From positions 4,464,001-4,528,000 of the forward strand of contig NZ_CP009428.1 in assembly GCF_000758725.1 (NCBI RefSeq): a stretch of 64,000 nucleotides of DNA, written 5' to 3'. This document shows, piece after piece, positions 26,601 to 35,483 of the stretch. The stretch's first letter is position 1. Each line of letters opens with the position of its first letter. A program made the position numbers and the translations under genes. The notes beneath the pieces are model-generated. The model saw nothing but the letters and a program-made list of their open reading frames with translations. It had not been told where the DNA came from and did no database searches. This DNA comes from Paenibacillus odorifer. Lineage in GTDB: Bacteria > Bacillota > Bacilli > Paenibacillales > Paenibacillaceae.

Positions 26601-28448
26601 TTACTGAACAAAAGTATAATGTGCTGAATCATATTGCGGGCCGGATTTCTCATAAGTGAACCAGTACTCAATACTGCTGCCAGCGCTTAATCCACTCACC
26701 GTCTGCTTCCATGTTCCTGAGTTATTAGTCATCCGGTAATTAAGCTGGGAACCACCGCTAATCTTGTAATGTACATCTACATAAAGAGCACTGGTTACAG
26801 GTGTAATATAGATACTCGCCTCTGTAGCAGAAAGTCTCGTTACCCCTGCTGTAAAGTCAGCCGTCACATGATCACCGCCTCCGCTGCCTCCAGTGGAATT
26901 AGTAGTAACTGTTGCGGTATTACTAGCGGAGGATAAATTACCTGCTGCATCCGTAGCTTTTACTGTAAACGTATAGGCTGTGCTTGGAGTAAGTCCACTA
27001 ACAGTAGCTGTAGTTCCCCCCACAGTGGACACCTGCTGTGTTCCGCGATAAACAATATAACCTGTAACGCCAACATTATCGGTAGAAGCGGACCAGGTTA
27101 AGATAACTCCTGTATCCGTCTTACTGGTTACCGTTAGATTAGCGGGAGCGGTTGGCGCGGCTGCATCCCCAGTATTACCACCACCCGTCAAATATTGACC
27201 TGTGAATGGATTAAACCGGTGCAGGGACATTATTAACCAGCCTGTGCTGGAAACACAGTTTTGCTGCGCCATCACCCAATAACTGTTGCTGGACCCTTTC
27301 AGCGAGTAGGGAATACCCCCGAGCGAAGCACCGCTTGTGCCTTGTTTTTTAATAATCTCTGTATTAATGGCGTCTGCCTTTGAGGCATTGCCTTGCAGAT
27401 AATAAGCGAGTGACATGAATGCGCTTCCTTCAAACCATACGTCAGCACCCGTATTGCCAATTTGATTTCCGTTATCGTCATACGCCGGCAATACTTCGTC
27501 TGTCCAGTCAAAATCGTATCCGGTGAGCGTATTCCCAGCATCATTGTAAGTAAGCGTCTGCTTGTAACGCGGATTTGCTAGTGTTCCCGGGGTGCCGGAG
27601 GCATTTTCCACATAGGTTAAGCTTGCGCCGTAGTTATGGGCCCCGGATACGCCTAAAGCTAACACTCCCCAAGGGTTCACGTCTAAAGGTATTTTGGGGT
27701 CGATCAGATTTGTATCGTTTTTCCAGCCCCCCTTGAAACGTTTGACAGTGTCATCCCACACATAATTATCCAGGAAGGTTTTGACTCCAGAAGCCGCACT
27801 GTTATAAGTGGCTGCCTTTGAGGAATCCACCGAAGCATAATACTGCAATACCCGGTAAATATCGATATTGTGCTCGGTTGAGCTCCAAGGCTCATCGGAA
27901 TTACTCCAACCACTCCATCCTCCTGCAATACTGCCATTAGCCTTTTTATACTGTAAACTCCAATCGAGTGCTTTAAGTGCCATCGGACGATACCGTGTAT
28001 CATTATATTGCTTCTCATAAGCCATAGCAGCCATTGCCATCCATACAACGGGTCCCACATGTTTACGGATTTCTTCTCCGAAGCCGTTGTTATACCAATA
28101 AGAATTCAGCCAGAAGCCGGAAGGATCTTGAATGTCCCGCATTTTGTTCAAAACCTGCTCTGCCCGCGTCCGTTCACCCTTTACAATAAAGGCGATAGCT
28201 GCAACCGCTTGATCATACGTGTATACAATCTGTTTGGGGTTGTTCGGTCCCCAGAAATCTTCAAAGCTATCTACCAGTCCCTCAAAAGCATACCCCGCTG
28301 TTGCATCCTGCTGGGCTTTCAACCAGATTAAAGCACGATTTGAAGCGTCACTTGCAGCATCTGCATTCGCTTTTCCACCAAAGGGTAGAGCTACCCCAAG
28401 CACCAGCAAACTTGTCATTAAGATCGAAAACAGCTTCCTCATCTTCAT
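26601..28448 (-). CDS. Secreted carbohydrate-active protein with Fn3 and CBM56-like domains
   Basis: A 615-residue exported protein. A signal peptide (about 1-30, KMRKLFSILMTSLLVLGVAL) leads a catalytic-type region (about 31-415) rich in aromatic-glycine motifs (GGWSGWSNSDEPWSSTEHNI) and paired helices, like six-hairpin glycosidases; I cannot name its GH family. A fibronectin type III domain follows (about 430-515, APANLTVTSKTDTGVILTWS), then a Gly/Ser linker and a terminal module with HYKISGGSQLNYRM and IEYWFTYEKSGP, which resembles beta-1,3-glucan-binding CBM56. The start at 28448 has AGAGGAGG; the upstream ATG at 28469 lies before this site. A cre-like sequence lies upstream. Confidence 0.75.
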   Translation of the reverse strand: MKMRKLFSILMTSLLVLGVALPFGGKANADAASDASNRALIWLKAQQDATAGYAFEGLVDSFEDFWGPNNPKQIVYTYDQAVAAIAFIVKGERTRAEQVLNKMRDIQDPSGFWLNSYWYNNGFGEEIRKHVGPVVWMAMAAMAYEKQYNDTRYRPMALKALDWSLQYKKANGSIAGGWSGWSNSDEPWSSTEHNIDIYRVLQYYASVDSSKAATYNSAASGVKTFLDNYVWDDTVKRFKGGWKNDTNLIDPKIPLDVNPWGVLALGVSGAHNYGASLTYVENASGTPGTLANPRYKQTLTYNDAGNTLTGYDFDWTDEVLPAYDDNGNQIGNTGADVWFEGSAFMSLAYYLQGNASKADAINTEIIKKQGTSGASLGGIPYSLKGSSNSYWVMAQQNCVSSTGWLIMSLHRFNPFTGQYLTGGGNTGDAAAPTAPANLTVTSKTDTGVILTWSASTDNVGVTGYIVYRGTQQVSTVGGTTATVSGLTPSTAYTFTVKATDAAGNLSSASNTATVTTNSTGGSGGGDHVTADFTAGVTRLSATEASIYITPVTSALYVDVHYKISGGSQLNYRMTNNSGTWKQTVSGLSAGSSIEYWFTYEKSGPQYDSAHYTFVQ

Positions 28449-28507
28449 AACTTTCCTCCTCTTAATCATGATGAACTAGGCAATGAGAGTTCTTAGAAGC
28501 ATAAAAA

Positions 28508-28521
28508 CTAAAGCGTTTTCA
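28508..28521. promoter_or_regulatory. cre-like site upstream of the secreted glycan-active protein gene
   Basis: On the minus strand TGAAAACGCTTTAG fits the CcpA consensus TGWNANCGNTNWCA except at the last two bases. It lies about 60-73 bp upstream of the start. The remaining 324 bp between this gene and rplY hold only this site and the rplY terminator. Confidence 0.4.
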
Positions 28522-28714
28522 AACAGCAACAACAGGGACTTTTGAATATTTCACCATGGTAATTGTCCTCATTTTCAGGCTTAGAAACCCGTTCGTCAAC
28601 GATTTTATGTAAATTTTTAACTAAATGAGGCGAAACAACCAAAATTGCCATTTGAGAAACCATACGAAAGACCAGCATCTTTTTTATGAATTCATATTTA
28701 TGAAGGCAAAACAA

Positions 28715-28756
28715 AAAGAGCAGACAGCTCCTTTATAAGGATTCTATCTGCTCTTT
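28715..28756 (-). terminator. Terminator of rplY
   Basis: AAAGAGCAGA (28715-28724) pairs perfectly with TCTGCTCTTT (28747-28756), followed by a T run on the minus strand. It begins 17 bp past the stop codon. Confidence 0.85.
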
Positions 28757-28772
28757 ACTATTTATCTCTATA

Positions 28773-29381
28773 CTATTCTGCTTTATCTTCGCCAGCAGTT
28801 TCAGCTGCAGCGGGTTCAGCAGTATCTTCTTCTGTTGGCTCTTGCGCTGCTGGAGGTGAAATACGGACAATCAAAGTGTCCTCAGGCGTTAATACTTCCC
28901 AGCCTTCATGCTTCGGCAAATCAGATACCAGCAATTGATCACCAATATCTAGTCCACTGATATCCACTTCAAAGGATGCAGCTATTTTATCTGGAAGTGT
29001 GCGAATATCCAGCTCATGCAATTCAATTTGTTGCACGCCGCCGCTCTTCACACCTACTGGTTCACCTGTAAAGTGGAACGCTACTTTTGTATCCAATTTG
29101 GCCTTCATATCAATCTGCTGAAAATCAATGTGCAGCAGTTGTTTAGAGATTGGCTGACGTTGGATTTCTTGAATAACCACGTTCTTTTTGCCCGAGTCTG
29201 GCAATTCCAAAGTAAGAACAGCCCGTGGGTTGCTGGCTAAAATACCTGAAATTGTCTTAGCATCCGCTGTAAAGGACTGGCTATCTGAACCTGCACCGTA
29301 CACGACTACCGGTACAAAGCCTTTTCTGCGCTGTGAAGAAGTCGAGCCGGATCTTTCTGTCAAACGTACTGTTGTATTCAC
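28773..29381 (-). CDS. rplY: 50S ribosomal protein bL25, Ctc/TL5 type
   Basis: A 202-residue protein of the long bL25 (Ctc) form. The N-terminal RNA-binding domain (about 1-92) binds 5S rRNA; it contains FVPVVVYGAGSDSQSF and KQLLHIDFQQIDM. The C-terminal TL5 beta domain (about 93-180) has VAFHFTGEPVGVKSGGVQQI. An acidic Glu/Ala tail ends the protein. In Bacillus the homolog ctc is a general stress gene; no clear sigma-B promoter is visible here. Start GTG at 29381 has a strong AGGAGG site. It stands alone with its own terminator. Confidence 0.93.
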   Translation of the reverse strand: MNTTVRLTERSGSTSSQRRKGFVPVVVYGAGSDSQSFTADAKTISGILASNPRAVLTLELPDSGKKNVVIQEIQRQPISKQLLHIDFQQIDMKAKLDTKVAFHFTGEPVGVKSGGVQQIELHELDIRTLPDKIAASFEVDISGLDIGDQLLVSDLPKHEGWEVLTPEDTLIVRISPPAAQEPTEEDTAEPAAAETAGEDKAE

Positions 29382-29591
29382 GATGATTCCTCCTAAGTAG
29401 GGATTTTATACTAGACCGATTAGATATGTACGCCTAACCTAACCACTCTCTAATTACCCCATTGACCTGGCTTTGAAACCTCTCAAGACTTTTGAGCCTA
29501 GGTAAAAATAAGGTCAAATTGTATTATTATACAATTCAACATTAATTATTCATGTCTTAGGAGTAAATCATTGCTATATTTGTGACAACTA

Positions 29592-30557
29592 TCAAACTAA
29601 ATGACAAGCTACAAAATGGTTACTGCCAACATCACGAAATACCGGGATTTCAGATCTGCAAACCTCTTGCGCAAAGGGACAACGGGTATGGAATTTACAG
29701 CCAGAAGGCGGGTTTACCGGACTCGGAATATCTCCCTTAAGTACAATCCTTTCCCTTTTCAGCTTTGGAATAGGAATCGGAACAGCCGACAGCAGCGCTT
29801 TGGTATACGGGTGGAGCGGATTCTTAAACAGTTCATCTCTTGATGCCGTCTCCATCATAGAGCCCAGGTACATGACACCGATTCTTGAACACAAATGCTC
29901 CACAACACTCAGGTCATGGGAGATGAACAAATACGTTAACCCTCGACTCTGCTGGAGCTTACTGAATAAATTAATAATCTGTGCTTGGATGGAAACATCC
30001 AGTGCTGAAACTGGTTCGTCTGCAATAATCAGCTCAGGATTCAAAACAAGCGCACGGGCGATCCCGATCCGCTGCCGCTGCCCCCCGGAGAATTCATGCG
30101 GAAAGCGATCAATATGATAAGAAGATAAACCGCAAGCCGCTAGCGCTTCAAGCACCAGATCTCGCACCTCGGACCTTGAGCATAAACCATGATCTAGTAA
30201 AGCTTCACCAATGGCATCACCTATACGAACCCGTGGGTTAAGAGAGCTATAAGGATCTTGGAAGATCAACTGCATTTGGGGTCTAATATTGCGCAATTCA
30301 GCGGGAGACAGGGAGTGAATGTCTATCCCTTTGAATTTGATCTCACCTGCCGTTTTATCCGTTAGCCGTAAAATCGTCCGTCCGACTGTACTTTTGCCGC
30401 TCCCAGATTCCCCTACAAGCCCAAACGTCTCCCCAGGTTGAAGTGTGATGCTAATATCATCAACAGCCTTCACATGCCCAACGGTTCGATTAAGCAGCCC
30501 CTTAGTAACAGGGAAATATTTCTTTAAATGATTGACCTCAAGCAGTGCCTCAGGCAT
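29592..30557 (-). CDS. Oligopeptide ABC transporter ATP-binding protein, OppF type
   Basis: A 321-residue ATPase. Walker A is GESGSGKST (49-57), the signature FSGGQRQRIGIARAL, and Walker B LIIADEPVSALD. The C-terminal oligopeptide-family extension has the conserved cysteines (CKFHTRCPFAQEVC). It pairs with the OppD-like subunit to power peptide uptake. The open frame starts at 30575, but ATG 30557 has GAGGAGG in front and overlaps the oppD stop by 8 bp, as expected for coupled translation. It is the last gene of a five-gene operon. Confidence 0.93.
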   Translation of the reverse strand: MPEALLEVNHLKKYFPVTKGLLNRTVGHVKAVDDISITLQPGETFGLVGESGSGKSTVGRTILRLTDKTAGEIKFKGIDIHSLSPAELRNIRPQMQLIFQDPYSSLNPRVRIGDAIGEALLDHGLCSRSEVRDLVLEALAACGLSSYHIDRFPHEFSGGQRQRIGIARALVLNPELIIADEPVSALDVSIQAQIINLFSKLQQSRGLTYLFISHDLSVVEHLCSRIGVMYLGSMMETASRDELFKNPLHPYTKALLSAVPIPIPKLKRERIVLKGDIPSPVNPPSGCKFHTRCPFAQEVCRSEIPVFRDVGSNHFVACHLV

Positions 30558-31533
30558 GAACAACCGCCTCCTCATACAACCAGCAAGCTACCTTTTGTCT
30601 GCTAGCTACCTCTTTAAGCCGGGGCTGCTGGCTGACACATACAGGCATGCAATGCTCACAGCGGTCATGAAAATAACAAGAGGGCACCAGCTCAAGCGGA
30701 TTTGGCACTTGACCTGGTATGGAATACAGCTCATCCTGTCGCTGATTGATTACCGGCTTCGATTTGAGCAGCCCTTTTGTATAGGGATGTTTGGGGTTGT
30801 TGAACAATTCAACAACCTCCCCCTCCTCCACAATCTTTCCGGAATACATAACAATCACATAATCGGCCATCTCTGCCACTACGCCAAGATCATGGGTGAT
30901 TAGTAGAATGGACATGCCCGAGCTATCTTTAATTTCACGCAGCATATCCAGAATTTGCGCTTGAATCGTTACATCCAGCGCCGTAGTCGGTTCATCAGCA
31001 ATCAAAAGTTTTGGACTGCAGGCAATGGCAATAGCAATCATGATCCGCTGCAGCATACCTCCACTTAATTCATGCGGGTAACTATCAGCAATTTGCTCTG
31101 GTCGTGATATGCCTACCTGCTTAATCAGTTCAATCGCCCGGATACGCGCCTGTTTCTTGTTCATCTTCAGATGTACAATCAGCGGCTCCATGATTTGCTC
31201 ACCGATCTTGATTACAGGATTAAGGGAGGACATGGGCTCCTGAAAGATCATCGCGATCTCATTCCCGCGGATGGTCCGCAGTGTGTTTTTGTCCATTTTC
31301 AACAAATCCTCACCCTGAAAATCAATTTTCCCTTGGGCTACCTTGCCCCCTGGTTCCTCGACAAGTCCCATGATGGACATCGCAGTCACGCTTTTGCCGC
31401 AGCCTGATTCTCCAACGATACATACCGTCTCTCCCTCGCGAACACGGAAGCTTACATCATCAACGGCTTTCACTTTTCCTTCTTCCGTGAAGAAGTATGT
31501 ACTTAGACCGTCTATATTCATTAAATCACTCAT
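30550..31533 (-). CDS. Oligopeptide ABC transporter ATP-binding protein, OppD type
   Basis: A 327-residue ATPase. Walker A is GESGCGKS (41-48), signature LSGGMLQRIMIAIAIA, Walker B LLIADEPTTALD and H-loop LLITHDLGVV. A cysteine-containing tail (CYFHDRCEHCMPVC) is typical of the oligopeptide family. It lies 11 bp after the OppC-like permease gene and overlaps the OppF-like gene. The two ATPases probably work as a heterodimer under the membrane pore. Confidence 0.93.
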   Translation of the reverse strand: MSDLMNIDGLSTYFFTEEGKVKAVDDVSFRVREGETVCIVGESGCGKSVTAMSIMGLVEEPGGKVAQGKIDFQGEDLLKMDKNTLRTIRGNEIAMIFQEPMSSLNPVIKIGEQIMEPLIVHLKMNKKQARIRAIELIKQVGISRPEQIADSYPHELSGGMLQRIMIAIAIACSPKLLIADEPTTALDVTIQAQILDMLREIKDSSGMSILLITHDLGVVAEMADYVIVMYSGKIVEEGEVVELFNNPKHPYTKGLLKSKPVINQRQDELYSIPGQVPNPLELVPSCYFHDRCEHCMPVCVSQQPRLKEVASRQKVACWLYEEAVVHA

Positions 31534-31544
31534 CTGAGGGTCAC

Positions 31545-32468
31545 CTACCTCTTCTGTTTAGGATCAAGCACGTCCCGGAGTCCGTCTCCAAAGATATTGA
31601 TCGCGATCACTGTCGCAAAAATCGATAACCCTGGTGGAATCCACAGCCACGGCCGATCCTGAAAGTCGATCATATTATTCGCAGCATCAATCATATTGCC
31701 CCAGGTTGGAGTTGGCGGCATAACACCTAGCCCAAAAAAGCTAAGAACCGATTCACTCAATATAGCGCCACCGATGTTAAGGGTAGCCATAACGATCAGC
31801 AACGGAACGATATTCGGCAGCAAATGATTAAATAATTTACGCCGATCACGGAGGCCTAATACTACCGCCGCCTGCATAAACTCACGTTCACGCAGGCTAA
31901 GCATTTGCCCCCGTACCATACGTGCCATACCCGGCCAGCTAACAATACTAAGCATCAGCATAACGATATACATCCGATAATCCGTTGGAATCTTCCACTC
32001 CGATAATAACGCACCAAAAATAAAGAGCAGTGGCAGACTCGGGACCGTCAATAAAAGATCCGCAATCCGCATAATGATTTGATCGGCAATACCGCGGTAA
32101 TACCCAGCAATAGCCCCCAAAAGAGCACCGATAAACACCGAAAGAACCATTGATGCTAGTCCTACGGTCAGTGAAATGCGCCCCGCCTGCATTACCCGGG
32201 TCAGAATATCTCTGCCCAATGCATCAGTGCCCAGCCAATGCTTCATATTGGGTGCCTTGTTCATCATAGCCATATTAATTTTGTTATCCGTATAAGGTGA
32301 GAACAGCGGACCAATAAAACAAAGCGCAAACATAAAGATCACCACCACAAATCCGGATACCGCCAGCTTGTTCTTCAGCAACCTCCGCATGGATTGCCGG
32401 AATAAAGAGGATTTTCCTTTGGTGGTCTGCGGCTTCGCGATCCCAGCTACATTACTTTGAACTGCCAC
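31545..32468 (-). CDS. Oligopeptide ABC transporter permease, OppC type
   Basis: A 307-residue membrane permease with about six helices. The N-terminal OppC region is followed by HWLGTDALGRDILTRVM, a family signature, and the ATPase-docking loop QAAVVLGLRDRRKLFNHLLP. The open frame extends to 32525, but GTG 32468, behind GAGGAGG, is the likely start; it lies 16 bp past the OppB stop codon. With the OppB-like subunit it forms the peptide channel. Confidence 0.9.
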   Translation of the reverse strand: MAVQSNVAGIAKPQTTKGKSSLFRQSMRRLLKNKLAVSGFVVVIFMFALCFIGPLFSPYTDNKINMAMMNKAPNMKHWLGTDALGRDILTRVMQAGRISLTVGLASMVLSVFIGALLGAIAGYYRGIADQIIMRIADLLLTVPSLPLLFIFGALLSEWKIPTDYRMYIVMLMLSIVSWPGMARMVRGQMLSLREREFMQAAVVLGLRDRRKLFNHLLPNIVPLLIVMATLNIGGAILSESVLSFFGLGVMPPTPTWGNMIDAANNMIDFQDRPWLWIPPGLSIFATVIAINIFGDGLRDVLDPKQKR

Positions 32469-32484
32469 GTCAGCTTCCTCCTCT

Positions 32485-33438
32485 CTATAGCCGAACTCTA
32501 GGATCGGCAATCCGGTACAAAACATCCGAAAGCAACGTTCCTATGACGGTAAGTATGGCAATAAACATCGTAAAGCCCATCAGCAAAGGATAATCCCTTA
32601 GTCCGAAGGACTGCATATACAGTTGGCCAATCCCAGGCCAATTGAATATTTTCTCAATAATAAGTGATCCGCCAAATAGTGCTGGAAGCTCAAAACCAAC
32701 CAGTGTAATTGCGGGCAGCAAGGCATTACGTAAGGCGTGTGTAAAGAGCACCTTGCGTTCTTTTAGGCCTTTGGCGCGTGCCGTACGGATATAATCCTGT
32801 TTTAAGACATCAATCATATTGCTGCGGAAATAACGGGTGAGCGAACCTAATCCCAGAAGGGTCATAACTACAACCGGAAGGGTCATATGCATTACGATCT
32901 CCTTAAAGTAAGCCAAACCCGTAGCATTACTACCCGTGGTGATTATTCCACCTGGAGGCAGCCACTTGAGATCGACGGCCAGGATTTTGATCAGGAATAA
33001 GCCTATAAAAAATGACGGCAGCGACATTGCTGCAAATATAGCGATCATCACTAGTGTATCGAACCAGGAATATTGCTTATAGGCAGAGATGACGCCAATA
33101 ATGACCGCAATCACCCACGTTAGAAACGTAGATACGGCAGCCAGCAAAAAGGAATTCCAAATATAATCATTAAAAAGCTGCAGCACAGGCTTTTGTTGAG
33201 CTAAGGAATACCCGAAATCACCATGCAGCGCATTCTTCATCCAGATCCCATACCGTTCAAGCACAGGCTTGTTTAAGCCGTAGATTTCACGAAGCTCAGC
33301 TTTGCGTTCAGCGGTCAATTTAATATTTCCGGTTATGAAATCACCGGGAGTTGAAGCATACAGACAGAAGATCAATAATGATGCCGCAAATAAGATGATG
33401 ACCATGTACAACAGTCTTTTCGATAAATAAGCGCTCAT
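32485..33438 (-). CDS. Oligopeptide ABC transporter permease, OppB type
   Basis: A 317-residue permease with about six helices. The opening helix and the loop TPGDFITGNIKLTAERKAEL are typical of OppB/DppB. The docking loop is RTARAKGLKERKVLFTHALR. It follows the binding-protein gene by 64 bp, and a stable hairpin sits in that gap. AAGGAG precedes its ATG. Confidence 0.92.
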   Translation of the reverse strand: MSAYLSKRLLYMVIILFAASLLIFCLYASTPGDFITGNIKLTAERKAELREIYGLNKPVLERYGIWMKNALHGDFGYSLAQQKPVLQLFNDYIWNSFLLAAVSTFLTWVIAVIIGVISAYKQYSWFDTLVMIAIFAAMSLPSFFIGLFLIKILAVDLKWLPPGGIITTGSNATGLAYFKEIVMHMTLPVVVMTLLGLGSLTRYFRSNMIDVLKQDYIRTARAKGLKERKVLFTHALRNALLPAITLVGFELPALFGGSLIIEKIFNWPGIGQLYMQSFGLRDYPLLMGFTMFIAILTVIGTLLSDVLYRIADPRVRL

Positions 33439-33457
33439 GACAGACTCCTTATGATTC

Positions 33458-33492
33458 GTCCCCTGCCCTTGAATCCAGTCAGGGCAGGGGAC
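33458..33492 (-). other. Intercistronic hairpin between binding protein and permease genes
   Basis: A perfect 12-bp GC-rich stem (33458-33469 with 33481-33492) starts 10 bp after the binding-protein stop. No T run follows on the minus strand; the OppB ribosome site comes next. Such hairpins protect upstream mRNA and allow more binding protein than permease to be made. Confidence 0.6.
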
Positions 33493-33502
33493 ACTGGTTT
33501 AT

Positions 33503-35251
33503 TTATTTCAGGCTCCAAGTTGGCAGACTGCCAGCAAGACCGATGAACGGGCTGACCGAGAGATTCTCAATACGTCCGTTATAGGCGTATACTGTCTTTT
33601 TATAACTTGTAAAAATAATAGGCAGTTCATCATTGAAAAGCTGATACAGCTCTTTATATACCGCTTTGCGTGCCTCAATATCAGTAGTGGCCAAGGCTTT
33701 GTTGTACAGCTCTAGGAATTTCGGATTGTCATAATCCGTGATTTCTCCATCGAAGAATTGCATGAACCCGTCAGACGGATCAGTCAACATGCTTGTGGAG
33801 AAGGATACGAGATCATAGTCCCCACCTTCTACTTTCGATACCAGTGAGTTAAAGTCTGCGAAAACCTCAGGCTGGAATTCGATACCCAGCGCTTCAAAAT
33901 TCTCTTTAGCTACAGCGATGAAAATATCTGTGTTTTTGCTCTTCGAACCGAGGTAATGGATGCTCAGCGGTTTGCCATCTTTTTCACGGATCCCCCCCGC
34001 GCCTACCGTCCAGCCAGCTTCATCGAGCAATTGTTTTGCTTTTTCCGGATCATATTTGTAAGGATTAATACCTTCCTCAGTGTAAGACCAGGAAATCGGC
34101 GATGCCGGGATGTTGGCAATAGAACCTGCACCTTGTGCTGCATCCACATAAATACTCTGACGATCCAAACCGTACACAATAGCTTGACGTACAAGCTTAT
34201 CCTTGAGCTGCTCATGCTTGAGGTTAACTTGCAAGTAACCATAGGTACTTGGAGTGTATGGAATAATATTCACAAAACCAAGTGCTTTCAGCTTCTCGAT
34301 ATTCTCGTCTGTCGCACTAAAGGAAGCGTAGTCCACTTCACCAGTTTCTACGAACTGCCATACGTCGCCTTCCGTAGTTTTGTAGATGAAATGCTCCGTC
34401 TTTGGTTTACCTTTGAAATAATTCTCATTCGCTACAAAACGCACTTCTTGACCTGGAATAAATTTTTCCAGCTTGTAAGGTCCATCGCCAAGTGGCTTCT
34501 CATGCAGCTTTTTAATGTATTCAAGATTTCCAATTTTATAGTCCTTGCCATAGTAAGCTTTCGATAGTACATTCGAGCCGAGCTGTACCAGCGCCGTTGC
34601 GTTTGGTTGCTCAAGGGTTGCTGAGATCGTCTGTGGATCAATTACTTTAATGCCCTCAACTGTAGGGGATGTACCTTCCTTATAGGCTTTGCCGCCTTTA
34701 ACATTTAGCGATGGAAGCTGGGAGCTACCGTCATACGATTTGTCGTATTGGATCGTCCATGTAAATGCCACATCATCCGCTGTTAACGGTGAACCGTCGC
34801 TGAATTTCAAATCTTTTCTCAAGTGGAACGTGTATGTAAGCTGATCATCCGAAACATCCCAGCTCTCCGCAAGCTCCGGCGTTGGAACGCCTTTGTCATC
34901 AACAGTTACGAGAGAAGCGTATAGCAGTGAAGAGACATTGCCATCATAACCACTTTGTTGAAAATAAGGAGTGAACGCTCCGCTTGGGTCCGTAAGCCCA
35001 ACGATAATGGTATCTGTACGTTTCTGGGCCACCGCTGGAAGTTTGGATAAATCCGTGGCAGTAAAAGGTTCGCTTAGAGCACCCGCAGGAACAATCTCTG
35101 GTGCAGTGGTTGCTTCCACATTGGTTGAATTGGAGCCTGCAGCCGCATTGTTTGCGGATGAGGATTCGTTATTACTGTTATTAGCGCAAGCAGAAAGTAA
35201 CAGTGACCCCGTAAGCAGTAATGAAGTGATTACAATCGCATTTTTTCTCAT
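33503..35251 (-). CDS. Oligopeptide-binding lipoprotein (SBP family 5)
   Basis: A 582-residue binding protein. The signal ends in lipobox LLSAC (Cys22), then a Ser/Asn/Ala-rich linker to about 60. Family 5 features include TPELAESWDVSDDQLTYTFH and LRKDLKFSDGSPLTADDVAF, followed by the KLVRQAIVYGLDRQSIYVDA segment. It captures oligopeptides or similar ligands for the OppBC-like pore. It is the first gene of the operon, with a near-consensus promoter upstream. The exact ligand is unknown. Confidence 0.92.
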   Translation of the reverse strand: MRKNAIVITSLLLTGSLLLSACANNSNNESSSANNAAAGSNSTNVEATTAPEIVPAGALSEPFTATDLSKLPAVAQKRTDTIIVGLTDPSGAFTPYFQQSGYDGNVSSLLYASLVTVDDKGVPTPELAESWDVSDDQLTYTFHLRKDLKFSDGSPLTADDVAFTWTIQYDKSYDGSSQLPSLNVKGGKAYKEGTSPTVEGIKVIDPQTISATLEQPNATALVQLGSNVLSKAYYGKDYKIGNLEYIKKLHEKPLGDGPYKLEKFIPGQEVRFVANENYFKGKPKTEHFIYKTTEGDVWQFVETGEVDYASFSATDENIEKLKALGFVNIIPYTPSTYGYLQVNLKHEQLKDKLVRQAIVYGLDRQSIYVDAAQGAGSIANIPASPISWSYTEEGINPYKYDPEKAKQLLDEAGWTVGAGGIREKDGKPLSIHYLGSKSKNTDIFIAVAKENFEALGIEFQPEVFADFNSLVSKVEGGDYDLVSFSTSMLTDPSDGFMQFFDGEITDYDNPKFLELYNKALATTDIEARKAVYKELYQLFNDELPIIFTSYKKTVYAYNGRIENLSVSPFIGLAGSLPTWSLK

Positions 35252-35329
35252 GTACCTATCTCCCTTTTCTCTCTGATAGAATAATAACTATAATTCCTAC
35301 CCGTTAAGTATGAATAACATCTGATGTTC

Positions 35330-35358
35330 ATTATAGAAAGGTTTTCGAGTTCTGTAAA
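35330..35358 (-). promoter_or_regulatory. Promoter of the oligopeptide operon
   Basis: On the minus strand TTTACA (35353-35358) and TATAAT (35330-35335) are exactly 17 bp apart, a near-consensus vegetative promoter about 80 bp upstream of the binding-protein start. Confidence 0.75.
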
Positions 35359-35417
35359 GAGAGAACTTCAAAAAAATTCTCCATAAACAGAATTAGGCGA
35401 TAATTAAAACAAATAAA

Positions 35418-35458
35418 AAAGCCAAAACCCCTCTCTGCATAAGAGAAGCCCTGGCTTT
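35418..35458 (-). terminator. Terminator of the ArsR-like regulator gene
   Basis: AAAGCCA (35418-35424) pairs with TGGCTTT (35452-35458), with further pairing of CCTCTCT and AGAGAAG inside. A T run follows on the minus strand. It separates the regulator from the oligopeptide operon. Confidence 0.75.
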
Positions 35459-35483
35459 CAGACGGTTATTTTTTTCAAAATCA

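Noticed and set aside
28508..28714. 68-codon minus-strand frame upstream of the secreted glycan-active protein gene
   Set aside because: It covers the likely promoter and cre-like site, lacks a ribosome site and gives a Cys-rich tail with no family resemblance.
33956..34567. 203-codon plus-strand open frame inside the peptide-binding protein gene
   Set aside because: It is fully antisense to a well supported gene with clear family motifs, has no ribosome site and no recognisable product.
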